DNA of 37,184 nt from a virus, in the IMG/VR virus record IMGVR_UViG_3300033064_000066, positions 1-37,184 of that record; one strand, written 5' to 3'. Below the pieces are notes generated by a model. The model was not told the DNA's origin and did no database searches. It saw only the letters and a list, made by a program, of their open reading frames with translations. Of this stretch, positions 28,744 through 36,241 are shown piece by piece. The translations under genes were made by a program, and so were the position numbers. How positions within the stretch are numbered: the first letter of the stretch is position 1; each line of letters opens with the position of its first letter.

Positions 28744-28854
28744 ATGTATATAGTCTTTTATTCAATTCAAGGCGAAGATTACTCTATCAGGTTTAACGAT
28801 AAAACCTCTGCCCAACTATTCGCTAACAAATATAACGGAGTAATCTCATGCTAA
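28744..28854 (+). CDS. 36-residue early protein
   Basis: ATG 28744-28746 (2 bases after the previous stop, AAAGGATT upstream) to TAA 28852-28854. It has a beta-beta-alpha-like pattern (YIVFYSIQGEDYSIRFNDKT then AQLFANKYNG). Its last 7 bases overlap the next gene. The function is unknown. Confidence 0.6.
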   Translation: MYIVFYSIQGEDYSIRFNDKTSAQLFANKYNGVISC

Positions 28855-28910
28855 CCGCTTTTATCGTGAGCGCCATAGCGCTCTTAATCATAGCCGTATT
28901 CGACTTGTAA
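28848..28910 (+). CDS. 20-residue membrane microprotein
   Basis: ATG 28848-28850 to TAA 28908-28910, preceded by GGAGTAATCTC inside the previous gene. The product is one membrane segment (LTAFIVSAIALLIIAVFDL). It is the last gene before the terminator at 28930-28957. Confidence 0.5.
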   Translation: MLTAFIVSAIALLIIAVFDL

Positions 28911-28929
28911 ACCCTCAACCACTAACTAA

Positions 28930-28957
28930 AAAGCCCCTTAATCGGGGCTTTCTTTTT
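28930..28957. terminator. Bidirectional terminator between convergent blocks
   Basis: AAAGCCCC (28930-28937) pairs with GGGGCTTT (28944-28951) around a 6-base loop. T-rich runs follow the hairpin on both strands, so it can end the early block on the plus strand and the replication block on the minus strand. The stop of 28956-31268 lies inside the T-run. Confidence 0.88.
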
Positions 28958-31268
28958 ACCTAGTATTGACTACTTGCGGGGCGGGTGAATCCTCTACAGC
29001 GCGCCGCAGCTCCGACTTGCTAAGCGCTTGCGCTACTTCGGGCGCCGCGTAAATATGCTTCTTACTCTTAAAATCTGCGCTTGCAAGACGGCCACAGTCT
29101 ACCCAGCCCGCCTCTTTTAACGCGTGCAGCAAAGCCGCCTGTGGTACTTTCACATTACTAGGGGCTAACCCTGTCAATCTATCGCATAGGGCGTGCATCG
29201 GTGAGCCTATCACACCGCGCGCAAATTCACCCTTGCGAGCGCGTAACATCTCCACGAGGAAGGACTCAGCCATACTCATTCCATGCTCCACGAGGTTAGC
29301 TTTAAATTCAGTCATGGCGGGCGCGGCCGACGGATTAAATTTGGTGACGTCACGGGCGTGCAGCCACGCGGCGATACACTCAAACCCGCCCGCGCGATAC
29401 CACGTCCACAGTTTTTGAGCCGCCACGGAGTCCATTCTAGGCGCTGCCGACCACACGCAAAACCACCTACGATCCTGAGACGCTAACGAGATCGGCACGG
29501 GATCGTTTGAGAACGCTAAAACGAATAATCTATTGGCCATCTGGTACGGGTGCAAACCCTTACGGTTGATGGGCAACATCTCAGGCGGCGCCGCTATGAT
29601 GGGTTTTAACTGATTGGCCAATTGCCTACGGGAAGCAGCGTCAGGCTCTTTTAACTCATTAATCAGTAAAATTTCAGACTCTAATTGATAACCCCATTGT
29701 GAATTGATGGAGTTGTTATCCATGATGCCACGGTTCTTCAGGTGACTGCCACAGACTGCCCAAATGAACGGCGCCCACATGGTGTCCTTACCGCTACCCT
29801 CATCGCCACCATGCAACACGGCATGATTGATCTTAACTTGCGGGTGCTGCACCTTACAGGCCATGATATTTAATAGATGATTTAACTCCTCTGGCTCAGG
29901 CACAAGCTCACGGCAATGAGCCAGCCACGGGGCAACCCCTGAGTCTGAGGCCACCACGGACGACACGTCAGGTCTAGCATCACGCCAACGATTGCCATAC
30001 AAGTCGCCGTCACGGGCGACAAGCACAGTCTCACCCGCAGCGTATGTGATCCCCACGAGCGCCTTGGCGCCCATCGTTTGTCTGTTTTGGTCAAAGCAGA
30101 TAGACGCCTCGACTCTCACGGTAGGCGCATGGATTGACATACACTTGATGTGACGGAATAGCGCATTGAACGTCTGTCTCGACACCTCACGACGGTCTTG
30201 CATATCAAAATAGGACTCATCGTCCTGCACATACGCGAAACGCTCATACCACTTGGACTTCTCGACACGGCCTAACTCTTTACGCTCGACCTCGGCTATC
30301 TTAGCGTCAGCGTCGTCGGTGAACATATCACTAGGCGTGATCTTGGCAAGCGCTACGGTCATCGCCTCAGCGATTAACTGGTCACGTAGGCCATGCGTAA
30401 CTTTAGGGCCACCGTTAGAGGCAACCCAATCGAGAAAAGTTTGACTGCCGAAATCAACACAATGCGAGTGCAGACAACAGTAAGAACGATCTAAGGGTTT
30501 GTACCGACCTTCGGGGTTGCCATCGGTGTGTTCGGCGTTGTTGGGGCAAGTGACTGATAACCACCCTTCGCCATTGATCTTGGACAAAACCATGCCTTGA
30601 TCATTAAGCCATGCTAACACATCATCGCCACCATTGTCGGCTAATCTGATTGGCGCGTAGTGGTTCGTGTCAGCAGGCGCAGGCGTCACATTGAGTGCCG
30701 TACAGATGTCGTCTAGCGTGTAATCACGCTCAGGATGAAACTCGACTAGCCGTGCTTTGAAGTTATCACGCCCAGGCTTTAGGTTAATTGAGTCAGGCAG
30801 ACGCACGTTGCGGACTGCATTAGTAGCGCCTGCATCGGTGTAACCTGCCGCAGCAATCGCCTTGACGGCTGCCGTGAACTCACCCTTCGTGGGTTGTTCG
30901 CTAAAAGCGTAGCCGTACTGAAAATTATCAGGCGATGTCTCAAGAATCCATGTCGGCGCAAGGGGCGGTATTTTCGACTTGGTGCCAATGTCATCTAGCA
31001 TCATAAATAAAACAAACTCACAGTTGGTCGCGCTCGCTGATATGCGCCCATCTTCGAAGCGGTCTATGATAAATGACGCCGTATTGATATACCACGCCTC
31101 ACCGTCCTTCATCTTATGACTTGGCAGATACGCAGGCCATGTGCATTTGATAGCGCCATCAGCGTGCAACTGTAATTCGCCATCTTTCAGTTGTGGCTTT
31201 TGGCGCACAATCAAGGCAGTCTCGCCCTCTGGCGCTAATTGTGTGATAAACTCTAAAAAGTTGTACAT
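28956..31268 (-). CDS. Primase-helicase: RepB-like primase plus SF3-type helicase
   Basis: A 770-residue replication protein. The N-terminal ~200 residues are an archaeo-eukaryotic-type primase of the RepB kind: FVLFMMLDDIGTK with catalytic Asp92/Asp93, then PTWILETSPDNFQYGYAF. Residues 241-270 hold a probable zinc site (C241, H247, C264, C265, H267, C270). The C-terminal half is a superfamily 3-like helicase of the DUF5906 type: HGGDEGSGKDTMWAPF (Walker A 488-496), EILLINELKEP (Walker B) and AFSNDPVPISLASQDRRWF (sensor). It should prime and unwind phage DNA. The ribosome site is GGAAGGAAAC, and a hairpin with T-run on the opposite strand lies just upstream. Confidence 0.88.
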   Translation of the reverse strand: MYNFLEFITQLAPEGETALIVRQKPQLKDGELQLHADGAIKCTWPAYLPSHKMKDGEAWYINTASFIIDRFEDGRISASATNCEFVLFMMLDDIGTKSKIPPLAPTWILETSPDNFQYGYAFSEQPTKGEFTAAVKAIAAAGYTDAGATNAVRNVRLPDSINLKPGRDNFKARLVEFHPERDYTLDDICTALNVTPAPADTNHYAPIRLADNGGDDVLAWLNDQGMVLSKINGEGWLSVTCPNNAEHTDGNPEGRYKPLDRSYCCLHSHCVDFGSQTFLDWVASNGGPKVTHGLRDQLIAEAMTVALAKITPSDMFTDDADAKIAEVERKELGRVEKSKWYERFAYVQDDESYFDMQDRREVSRQTFNALFRHIKCMSIHAPTVRVEASICFDQNRQTMGAKALVGITYAAGETVLVARDGDLYGNRWRDARPDVSSVVASDSGVAPWLAHCRELVPEPEELNHLLNIMACKVQHPQVKINHAVLHGGDEGSGKDTMWAPFIWAVCGSHLKNRGIMDNNSINSQWGYQLESEILLINELKEPDAASRRQLANQLKPIIAAPPEMLPINRKGLHPYQMANRLFVLAFSNDPVPISLASQDRRWFCVWSAAPRMDSVAAQKLWTWYRAGGFECIAAWLHARDVTKFNPSAAPAMTEFKANLVEHGMSMAESFLVEMLRARKGEFARGVIGSPMHALCDRLTGLAPSNVKVPQAALLHALKEAGWVDCGRLASADFKSKKHIYAAPEVAQALSKSELRRAVEDSPAPQVVNTR

Positions 31269-31292
31269 TGTGTTTCCTTCCGTGAATTAATT

Positions 31293-31323
31293 ACCCCTAG
31301 CCCAAAACTAGGGGTTTTTTTTT
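31293..31323 (+). terminator. Strong terminator hairpin, facing rightward
   Basis: ACCCCTAG (31293-31300) pairs fully with CTAGGGGT (31308-31315) and nine T follow on the plus strand (31315-31323). Both flanking genes are on the minus strand, where no T-run follows. It would stop antisense, rightward transcription. Confidence 0.8.
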
Positions 31324-31325
31324 GT

Positions 31326-32027
31326 TTAAAGCGAACAAACCCTACAAGTATCTTTGCGCTTGTACTCACGCAACTTACGACCTGCATCAAATTCTTTAGA
31401 CAACAATTCTAAATTAGCAGGCCAATTATCTCTGCCTGGGCTTCTAAAAGTATGCCCAATTTTCTTTTCTAATGCCACACCTTCGGCGTATAAATCAGGA
31501 TAATTTTCGTACAAGTCGCGCCATTCGCCCAGACGTTGATAAGGACATAAAGCGCAGTCAGTACGTTTTGGTATGCAAATACCTTTTGAGTTTAGATAAT
31601 CCCAAACGTCTTTCTCATTCCAATTCCACTCACGCATTGGAAAACGAACTGTTATATCTTCACCGTACAAACCCTTACGATCCATTTCATCAGCGCGTAA
31701 GCCGACGTAAAGCGTAGATCCAGCAGGTAACGATTCAAAATAATCAATGGTCGGCTCAATCTTCAACCGAATCGTACACCATCTAGCAAATACATTAGGC
31801 AGCATATTAATTTTTTCAATTTCTTCAACCAACCCCCGCGCATGACGAACGCGTTGAATTGGCTCACCTAAAATATTTTCTAAGTTATCCCAATGCGCTT
31901 TCATGTCAGGCAACTCATTACCTGTTTCATTGCATATATAAACGTATTTGCGCGGCTCAACTTCAGCCAGGCGTAACGCCAACGCCGTTGAGTCTTTACC
32001 ACCGCTAAGTCCGACAATATGTTTCAT
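31326..32027 (-). CDS. PAPS reductase/DndC-like PP-loop ATP pyrophosphatase
   Basis: A 233-residue enzyme. VGLSGGKDSTALA (residues 5-17) is the PP-loop of N-type ATP pyrophosphatases, which adenylate a substrate, often in sulfur transfer. RWCTIRLKIEP (C84) is a feature shared with PAPS reductases and the DNA phosphorothioation enzyme DndC. DCALC (C158, C161) and the C-terminal CRVC (C228, C231) add likely Fe-S or metal ligands. GLRADEMDRKG also fits the family. The gene overlaps the polymerase stop by ATGA (32024-32027), so the two are co-translated. Roles to consider are DNA sulfur modification, nucleotide metabolism or assimilatory sulfate reduction; no IscS or Dnd partners are seen. Confidence 0.82.
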   Translation of the reverse strand: MKHIVGLSGGKDSTALALRLAEVEPRKYVYICNETGNELPDMKAHWDNLENILGEPIQRVRHARGLVEEIEKINMLPNVFARWCTIRLKIEPTIDYFESLPAGSTLYVGLRADEMDRKGLYGEDITVRFPMREWNWNEKDVWDYLNSKGICIPKRTDCALCPYQRLGEWRDLYENYPDLYAEGVALEKKIGHTFRSPGRDNWPANLELLSKEFDAGRKLREYKRKDTCRVCSL

Positions 32028-33994
32028 TTTCCGTACCTCGTCATAATGCTTGCCTCAACGTCTAAGGGTAATCCCTCAGCCCATGCGGGTGGGGTACACA
32101 TAACGTCTTTCATTTTTTGTACTGCTATTTCTGGTTCTGCTGATTCGACCACAATTTCATCATGGACGTGAAGTACCACATCATCCAAGCATCGCAAAGC
32201 GTGTCGCAGTAAGTCATTTGCGACGGCTTGCGTAATGTTTTCACAGGCAAGCCCACGCCACAGTCTTGCTCTTGGCCACTCTTTAGCGTCTGCTGCGGGT
32301 TTCCACGATGCTTTGGCATAACTCACTCCATCTGTATCTAACCGTGCGAAGGGATAGCATAACACACGACCAGACGGTAGTGCATACCACAAGTGTTGCC
32401 CATCAAATAAATAGGTTACTCGCCCTGCGCTAAACTCATGTCCTTTATTCCGCATCGCCCTTGTGTAAGCATTTTCAAGGTCTTGCCAGTACGGTACTGA
32501 CCACGGATTCGCTAGGCGCCACGCATTGACCATCCGCTTGGCTTCGGGTTCAGGTAACAAAATACCGTACGCCCTACCCATCGCAGCAAAAGCACCGACG
32601 CCACCTGCAAATCCGCACGCTAACTCTTGCACCTTGCCGATCTGTCTCTGCTCACTAGTGATCTGATCAACAGGTACATGGAACGTCGCACTAGCGTTGA
32701 CCTTGTAAACATCCTCACCAGTACGGAATAAGTCTAGTTTTTTAACACCTGCTGGACAGTTAGACAACCACGGATTAACCCGTGCTTCGACGGCTGCCCA
32801 ATCAGCAACGACTAATGATTTTCCCCTATCGGATATAAGGGCAGGTCTGAGCATTGACTTGAGTACATCTGTGATCCGCCGTCCAAAGGTAGGGACAATT
32901 GAGTGGCCTCTAACCATAGCGGATCTAACGGCATCAGGTTCTTTGGCACACTTTCGGGTAAAGTTGTGTACTTGCGCTCCGTAACTACTTGCCCTACCTG
33001 TGGCTGCGCCACCAGCAAAGACAAATGCTCCACGAACTCGGTTATCTTCTTCATCAGCTAACTCCTTTAATCTTTTAAATTTTGCGACACTAGACGCCCA
33101 TAGGTCGTCCGCGCATTGGACAACATCAGCAACTTGCGGCGGTACTTCATCGGGATTTTCTTCAGCACACACAAGTAGATTAGCTCGAACTGTCTTGTCG
33201 ATTGAGTATTTTTTGTCACCATCTTTATAATTTTCCATTAACTTCTTGGCCTGATCGCCAACTCTAGCGAGAACCCACTCACGCATCCGTGGACTTCTCA
33301 CGCTTAATATTTCACCATCTGTCAATTCTGCTACTAAATTTTCTATCTCTATCAGCTCCGCACTAGCGTACTTGATCGCTGACTCGGCTAGGGGTTTATC
33401 CAATAGCACGCCACGATCATTAATACGCTCATTCACATGATAATCCATCAGCTCATCATCTGAAAGCTGGCGCATAGCTTGACTAATCGCACGCATTGCT
33501 CGAACATCCTGCTCGCAGTAGGCGACCATCTCAGCCATGAGCGTCACATCGTTGTTAAATGTACCATCGGCTTTGGGGATAGATAGCAGGCGAATCAATT
33601 GATTGCCACGGTGGTCTTTACGCATATTCACGCTTGCGAATCTGCCCACGTCATCAAGCGAGCCTGGCGCACAGTTGGCACGAGCCTGCGTAGCTGTACA
33701 ATAGAACTGTTCCGTCGTCGGTTCTGGGATTCCTTTGTCTGGACACAAGACGTACCACATAATCAAGCGCTCAAAGGCAGCGTTATGCGCCCGAATTTGA
33801 CCACCCGATACGATATGGTCAACAATCTGCCAAGGGAATTCTTGATCAGGTAGCCATGACTGCACTTCCTCATCGTCAAACGCAAAAGAAAGACAAAGCA
33901 CCGACGTGCTAGCATCCCTTGCGTAGTTATAGACGCCACGGCTGGGTAGATCACAGCGTGAACGTGTCTCAAAATCAATATATAGGATTGTCAT
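32024..33994 (-). CDS. Family A DNA polymerase with 3'-5' exonuclease
   Basis: A 656-residue replicative polymerase. The exonuclease has LYIDFETRS (D7, E9), the Asn/Asp region near residue 71 (HNAAFER) and YCEQD (Y159, D163). The polymerase has motif A VVADWAAVEAR (D398), motif B RQIGKVQELACGFAGG (R450, K454, L458, F462) and motif C HVHDEIVVE (H611, D612, E613). By alignment with E. coli Pol I, L458 takes the place of Phe762 and F462 that of Tyr766. No 5' nuclease domain is present. The ATG has only a poor ribosome site, and an 11-bp inverted repeat lies just upstream. The gene is translationally coupled to the PP-loop gene. Confidence 0.93.
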   Translation of the reverse strand: MTILYIDFETRSRCDLPSRGVYNYARDASTSVLCLSFAFDDEEVQSWLPDQEFPWQIVDHIVSGGQIRAHNAAFERLIMWYVLCPDKGIPEPTTEQFYCTATQARANCAPGSLDDVGRFASVNMRKDHRGNQLIRLLSIPKADGTFNNDVTLMAEMVAYCEQDVRAMRAISQAMRQLSDDELMDYHVNERINDRGVLLDKPLAESAIKYASAELIEIENLVAELTDGEILSVRSPRMREWVLARVGDQAKKLMENYKDGDKKYSIDKTVRANLLVCAEENPDEVPPQVADVVQCADDLWASSVAKFKRLKELADEEDNRVRGAFVFAGGAATGRASSYGAQVHNFTRKCAKEPDAVRSAMVRGHSIVPTFGRRITDVLKSMLRPALISDRGKSLVVADWAAVEARVNPWLSNCPAGVKKLDLFRTGEDVYKVNASATFHVPVDQITSEQRQIGKVQELACGFAGGVGAFAAMGRAYGILLPEPEAKRMVNAWRLANPWSVPYWQDLENAYTRAMRNKGHEFSAGRVTYLFDGQHLWYALPSGRVLCYPFARLDTDGVSYAKASWKPAADAKEWPRARLWRGLACENITQAVANDLLRHALRCLDDVVLHVHDEIVVESAEPEIAVQKMKDVMCTPPAWAEGLPLDVEASIMTRYGK

Positions 33995-34000
33995 AGTAGG

Positions 34001-34069
34001 TGGGGCTAGTCGGTTTTCTTAGTTCTTCGACTTGTGTGTACTAGACTGAATAATGACAGACTAGCCCCA
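34001..34069. repeat. 11-bp inverted repeat in polymerase leader
   Basis: TGGGGCTAGTC (34001-34011) is exactly inverted as GACTAGCCCCA (34059-34069) with 47 bases between. A further ACTAGAC at 34039-34045 could give an alternative pairing. It fills the gap between the 34075-34731 gene and the polymerase. Confidence 0.75.
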
Positions 34070-34074
34070 TTTCT

Positions 34075-34731
34075 TTAGCTGCGACGTCTGCGCGCTGTTG
34101 CTACAGGCGCTGCTTCTGTTTCTGCTGCAACTGCGGTTTCTTCTGCTGGCGTACCAGCTTCATCGGTCATACTCATCCAACTTGCAATTTTAAAAATTGG
34201 TGTGTAGATGCGACCATAAGACTTGTGACTGTAATGATCTTTCTCAAGCGTAACAATCGGTACAGGCAACTTCGGATCGGTGTCTACTTGTGTAGCGATG
34301 GCAACTGCAAGAGCTTGTACAGAACGCTTACCACCAACGCTAGTTGTGGTGTAACGTACTTCCATGCCCTTATCTTCGCCAGACAAACACTTCATAGACA
34401 TACCAACCTGAGTCTCCCAACCTTTACGAGCCATTGGTGGCGCTGCTTCTAACTCAGGTAATGGCTGGCTTACGCTGACCATTTTTTCACCGAGAACCTC
34501 ACCGTCACCCCATGCTATAAAACCATGCACGAATGAGAACGGATTGACTGCCCATGTTGAATCTTCTTCAACTTCGGTCTGATCTGCACCGAATACCCAA
34601 TGACCTGTTTTGTCCATCTTGAGGATGACAACACCTGCTGCGCCAACATCGGTTTCTAAAGCACGGAGTGCTGTCGATAATGAAGTTACAGAAGGTAAAT
34701 TTGCTGCTGAAAACGTAGTAATGTTTGACAT
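34075..34731 (-). CDS. Replication-block protein, possibly ssDNA-binding
   Basis: A 218-residue protein preceded by AATAGGAATC. It has no motif that I recognise with certainty. The central part is beta-rich with conserved-looking turns (GAAGVVILKMDKTGHWVFGA, FSFVHGFIAWGDGEVLGEKM, YGRIYTPIFKIASWM). The C-terminal 35 residues are acidic and Ala-rich, ending in RRRRS. Its place between polymerase and the RecB-like nuclease, plus the beta-rich core and flexible tail, would fit a ssDNA-binding or recombination accessory protein. This is inference from context. Note that SSB tails are usually acidic to the end, whereas this one ends basic. Confidence 0.6.
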   Translation of the reverse strand: MSNITTFSAANLPSVTSLSTALRALETDVGAAGVVILKMDKTGHWVFGADQTEVEEDSTWAVNPFSFVHGFIAWGDGEVLGEKMVSVSQPLPELEAAPPMARKGWETQVGMSMKCLSGEDKGMEVRYTTTSVGGKRSVQALAVAIATQVDTDPKLPVPIVTLEKDHYSHKSYGRIYTPIFKIASWMSMTDEAGTPAEETAVAAETEAAPVATARRRRS

Positions 34732-34743
34732 TTGATTAGATTC

Positions 34744-35871
34744 CTATTGGATTTTAGAGAGGGCTGCGGTGAGTTGCTTCCCGATTTGTACTACGGCTGG
34801 ACGTGGATCTTCTTCACGCGCCAACGTACTGCCACTACTTACTGCTATTACTAAGTCATCAGGCAGTTTAGTGCCTAACTTCTTGAGTACCTTTTCCGCT
34901 ACTGCTGGTGTAATCAACTTGGTTACAAACAGTTCAGCTTCGGGAATTACTTTTGATAACACGTCTGTTGCTTGATCTTCATTAGCCCATTGGCGTGTAG
35001 CACGCTTATTAACTAACTTCCAACCAGGCACAGGCTTGTCTGCTTCCAACATTTGATGCGCTAACGCTCGCAAATCTGTGATCCATTGTTCTAATAATTC
35101 GCAATTCTTTAAGTAGGCGCCTATTGTATCAGCATCGAGGCTCACCAACTGAGCCTCTAAAGCACGGTCAACTGCACCTGTCATCTTAGGACAGATTGGT
35201 TTTGCAGCGCACCATCGGCAATGATCACCCGCGCTAAGTCCAGCGTTCGCCTTTTGTGATTCTTTAACAGACGCAACTAAATTATTCTCAAAAATTTTGA
35301 CGCGCTCAACTGTTGTTACCCAACGCTTGATGGATGGCGGTTGTACGATGACGCACTCGATTTCTGTTGCGCCATCAAACACCCATGCTACTGAAGGTGT
35401 ACGCATGGCTGCTGCTGCGTAGAATAGCAACTGTTCGTTTTCCTCTACACCTACGGCTACGCCGTCGCCAAACTTCCAATCAAGCACAATAGCCCGATTA
35501 CCAATACGGCCCAGCAAGTCACATGAGCCAAACACATCAGGTAAGAAGTCACCAAAGCCGACTTCAGTTTCAACGGCGTATTCCATTTCTAACTTAGGAT
35601 CTATCTCGCTAAGTAAATTAAGGGCAACGTGCAGTTTGTTGTCGATATGCTCTTGCGTTAGCACTTGGTCTTGATACTTCATACCGATTAAAGATTCAGG
35701 CGTTACGCCTTGGTCAAGCACTTGTGCAATTGCATTGTGAAGTAATGTACCTAAGTCAGCGTAGACGCTACTTGGTCTTGGTGGCATTTTAGCGCATAAC
35801 GCTACAGAGCCAGGGCAACCCATAACCCTTTTGGCAGTTGAGCCACCGACGATATTTGAATGTTGAGCCAT
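34744..35871 (-). CDS. RecB-like Fe-S nuclease (DUF2800/Cas4-AddB type)
   Basis: A 375-residue PD-(D/E)XK nuclease. GTLLHNA (H45) is motif I. SCDLLGRIGNRAIVLDWKFG supplies Asp118, Asp131 and Lys133, and ENEQLLFYAAA is motif IV. C20 (MGCPGS) with C218, C221 and C227 (HCRWCAAKPICP) matches the iron-staple arrangement of AddB and Cas4, where one N-terminal and three C-terminal Cys hold a 4Fe-4S cluster. I recognise the whole as the DUF2800 family found in phages. It probably processes DNA ends in replication or recombination. The ribosome site is AAAGGAAAC, and it is the first gene of the leftward replication block. Confidence 0.83.
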   Translation of the reverse strand: MAQHSNIVGGSTAKRVMGCPGSVALCAKMPPRPSSVYADLGTLLHNAIAQVLDQGVTPESLIGMKYQDQVLTQEHIDNKLHVALNLLSEIDPKLEMEYAVETEVGFGDFLPDVFGSCDLLGRIGNRAIVLDWKFGDGVAVGVEENEQLLFYAAAAMRTPSVAWVFDGATEIECVIVQPPSIKRWVTTVERVKIFENNLVASVKESQKANAGLSAGDHCRWCAAKPICPKMTGAVDRALEAQLVSLDADTIGAYLKNCELLEQWITDLRALAHQMLEADKPVPGWKLVNKRATRQWANEDQATDVLSKVIPEAELFVTKLITPAVAEKVLKKLGTKLPDDLVIAVSSGSTLAREEDPRPAVVQIGKQLTAALSKIQ

Positions 35872-35947
35872 GTTTAGTTTCCTTTAGTTTCGTTTATTTG
35901 AGATTCTACTTTACCACACTTTTAAATTATGTGTTAAACTTTTTTAC
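35872..35947. promoter_or_regulatory. Divergent promoter region between replication and helicase blocks
   Basis: A 76-base AT-rich gap between two divergent genes. On the minus strand TTAACA, 18 bases, then TAAAGT could be a promoter for the nuclease gene. On the plus strand TTGAGA, 18 bases, then TTAAAT could serve VRR-NUC. Neither is strong, but both blocks need a start here. Confidence 0.45.
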
Positions 35948-36241
35948 ATGAATGAAAAAGAAATTGAATCTTATTTTAAGTGGGCAGTAATGTCAATAGG
36001 CGGAAAGACTTATAAGTTTAGGTCAATCAACCAACGTGGCGTAACAGATCAGATTGCGTGTCTGCCCAACGGTGATACGTGGTTCGTAGAATTAAAAACA
36101 AAGGGCGGTAAAGTGTCTGCCTTACAGAAATTTTTTATGGAAGAAGTAACGGGGTTATCCCAACAATATGCGTGTTTATGGACTAAGGAGCAAATAGATG
36201 AATGGGTTAAGGTTACGCGACTACCAAGAGATAGCCGCTGA
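35948..36241 (+). CDS. VRR-NUC domain nuclease
   Basis: A 97-residue stand-alone VRR-NUC domain of the PD-(D/E)XK fold. It has KEIESYFKWAV, then KFRSINQRGVTDQIA with Asp34, WFVELKTKGGK with Glu48 and Lys50, and SALQKFF with Gln60. This is the complete catalytic set. The family probably acts on branched DNA. It overlaps the helicase start by 44 bases in another frame, so the two are surely co-expressed. No good ribosome site precedes the ATG. The nuclease plus SNF2-like helicase pair is common in phages and suggests work on replication or recombination intermediates. Confidence 0.9.
   Translation: MNEKEIESYFKWAVMSIGGKTYKFRSINQRGVTDQIACLPNGDTWFVELKTKGGKVSALQKFFMEEVTGLSQQYACLWTKEQIDEWVKVTRLPRDSR

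Noticed and set aside
27108-28910. GATC enrichment in the early block as a modification signal
   Set aside because: Fourteen GATC in 1.8 kb is only about twice chance, and TerL looks similarly rich, so it is not distinctive.
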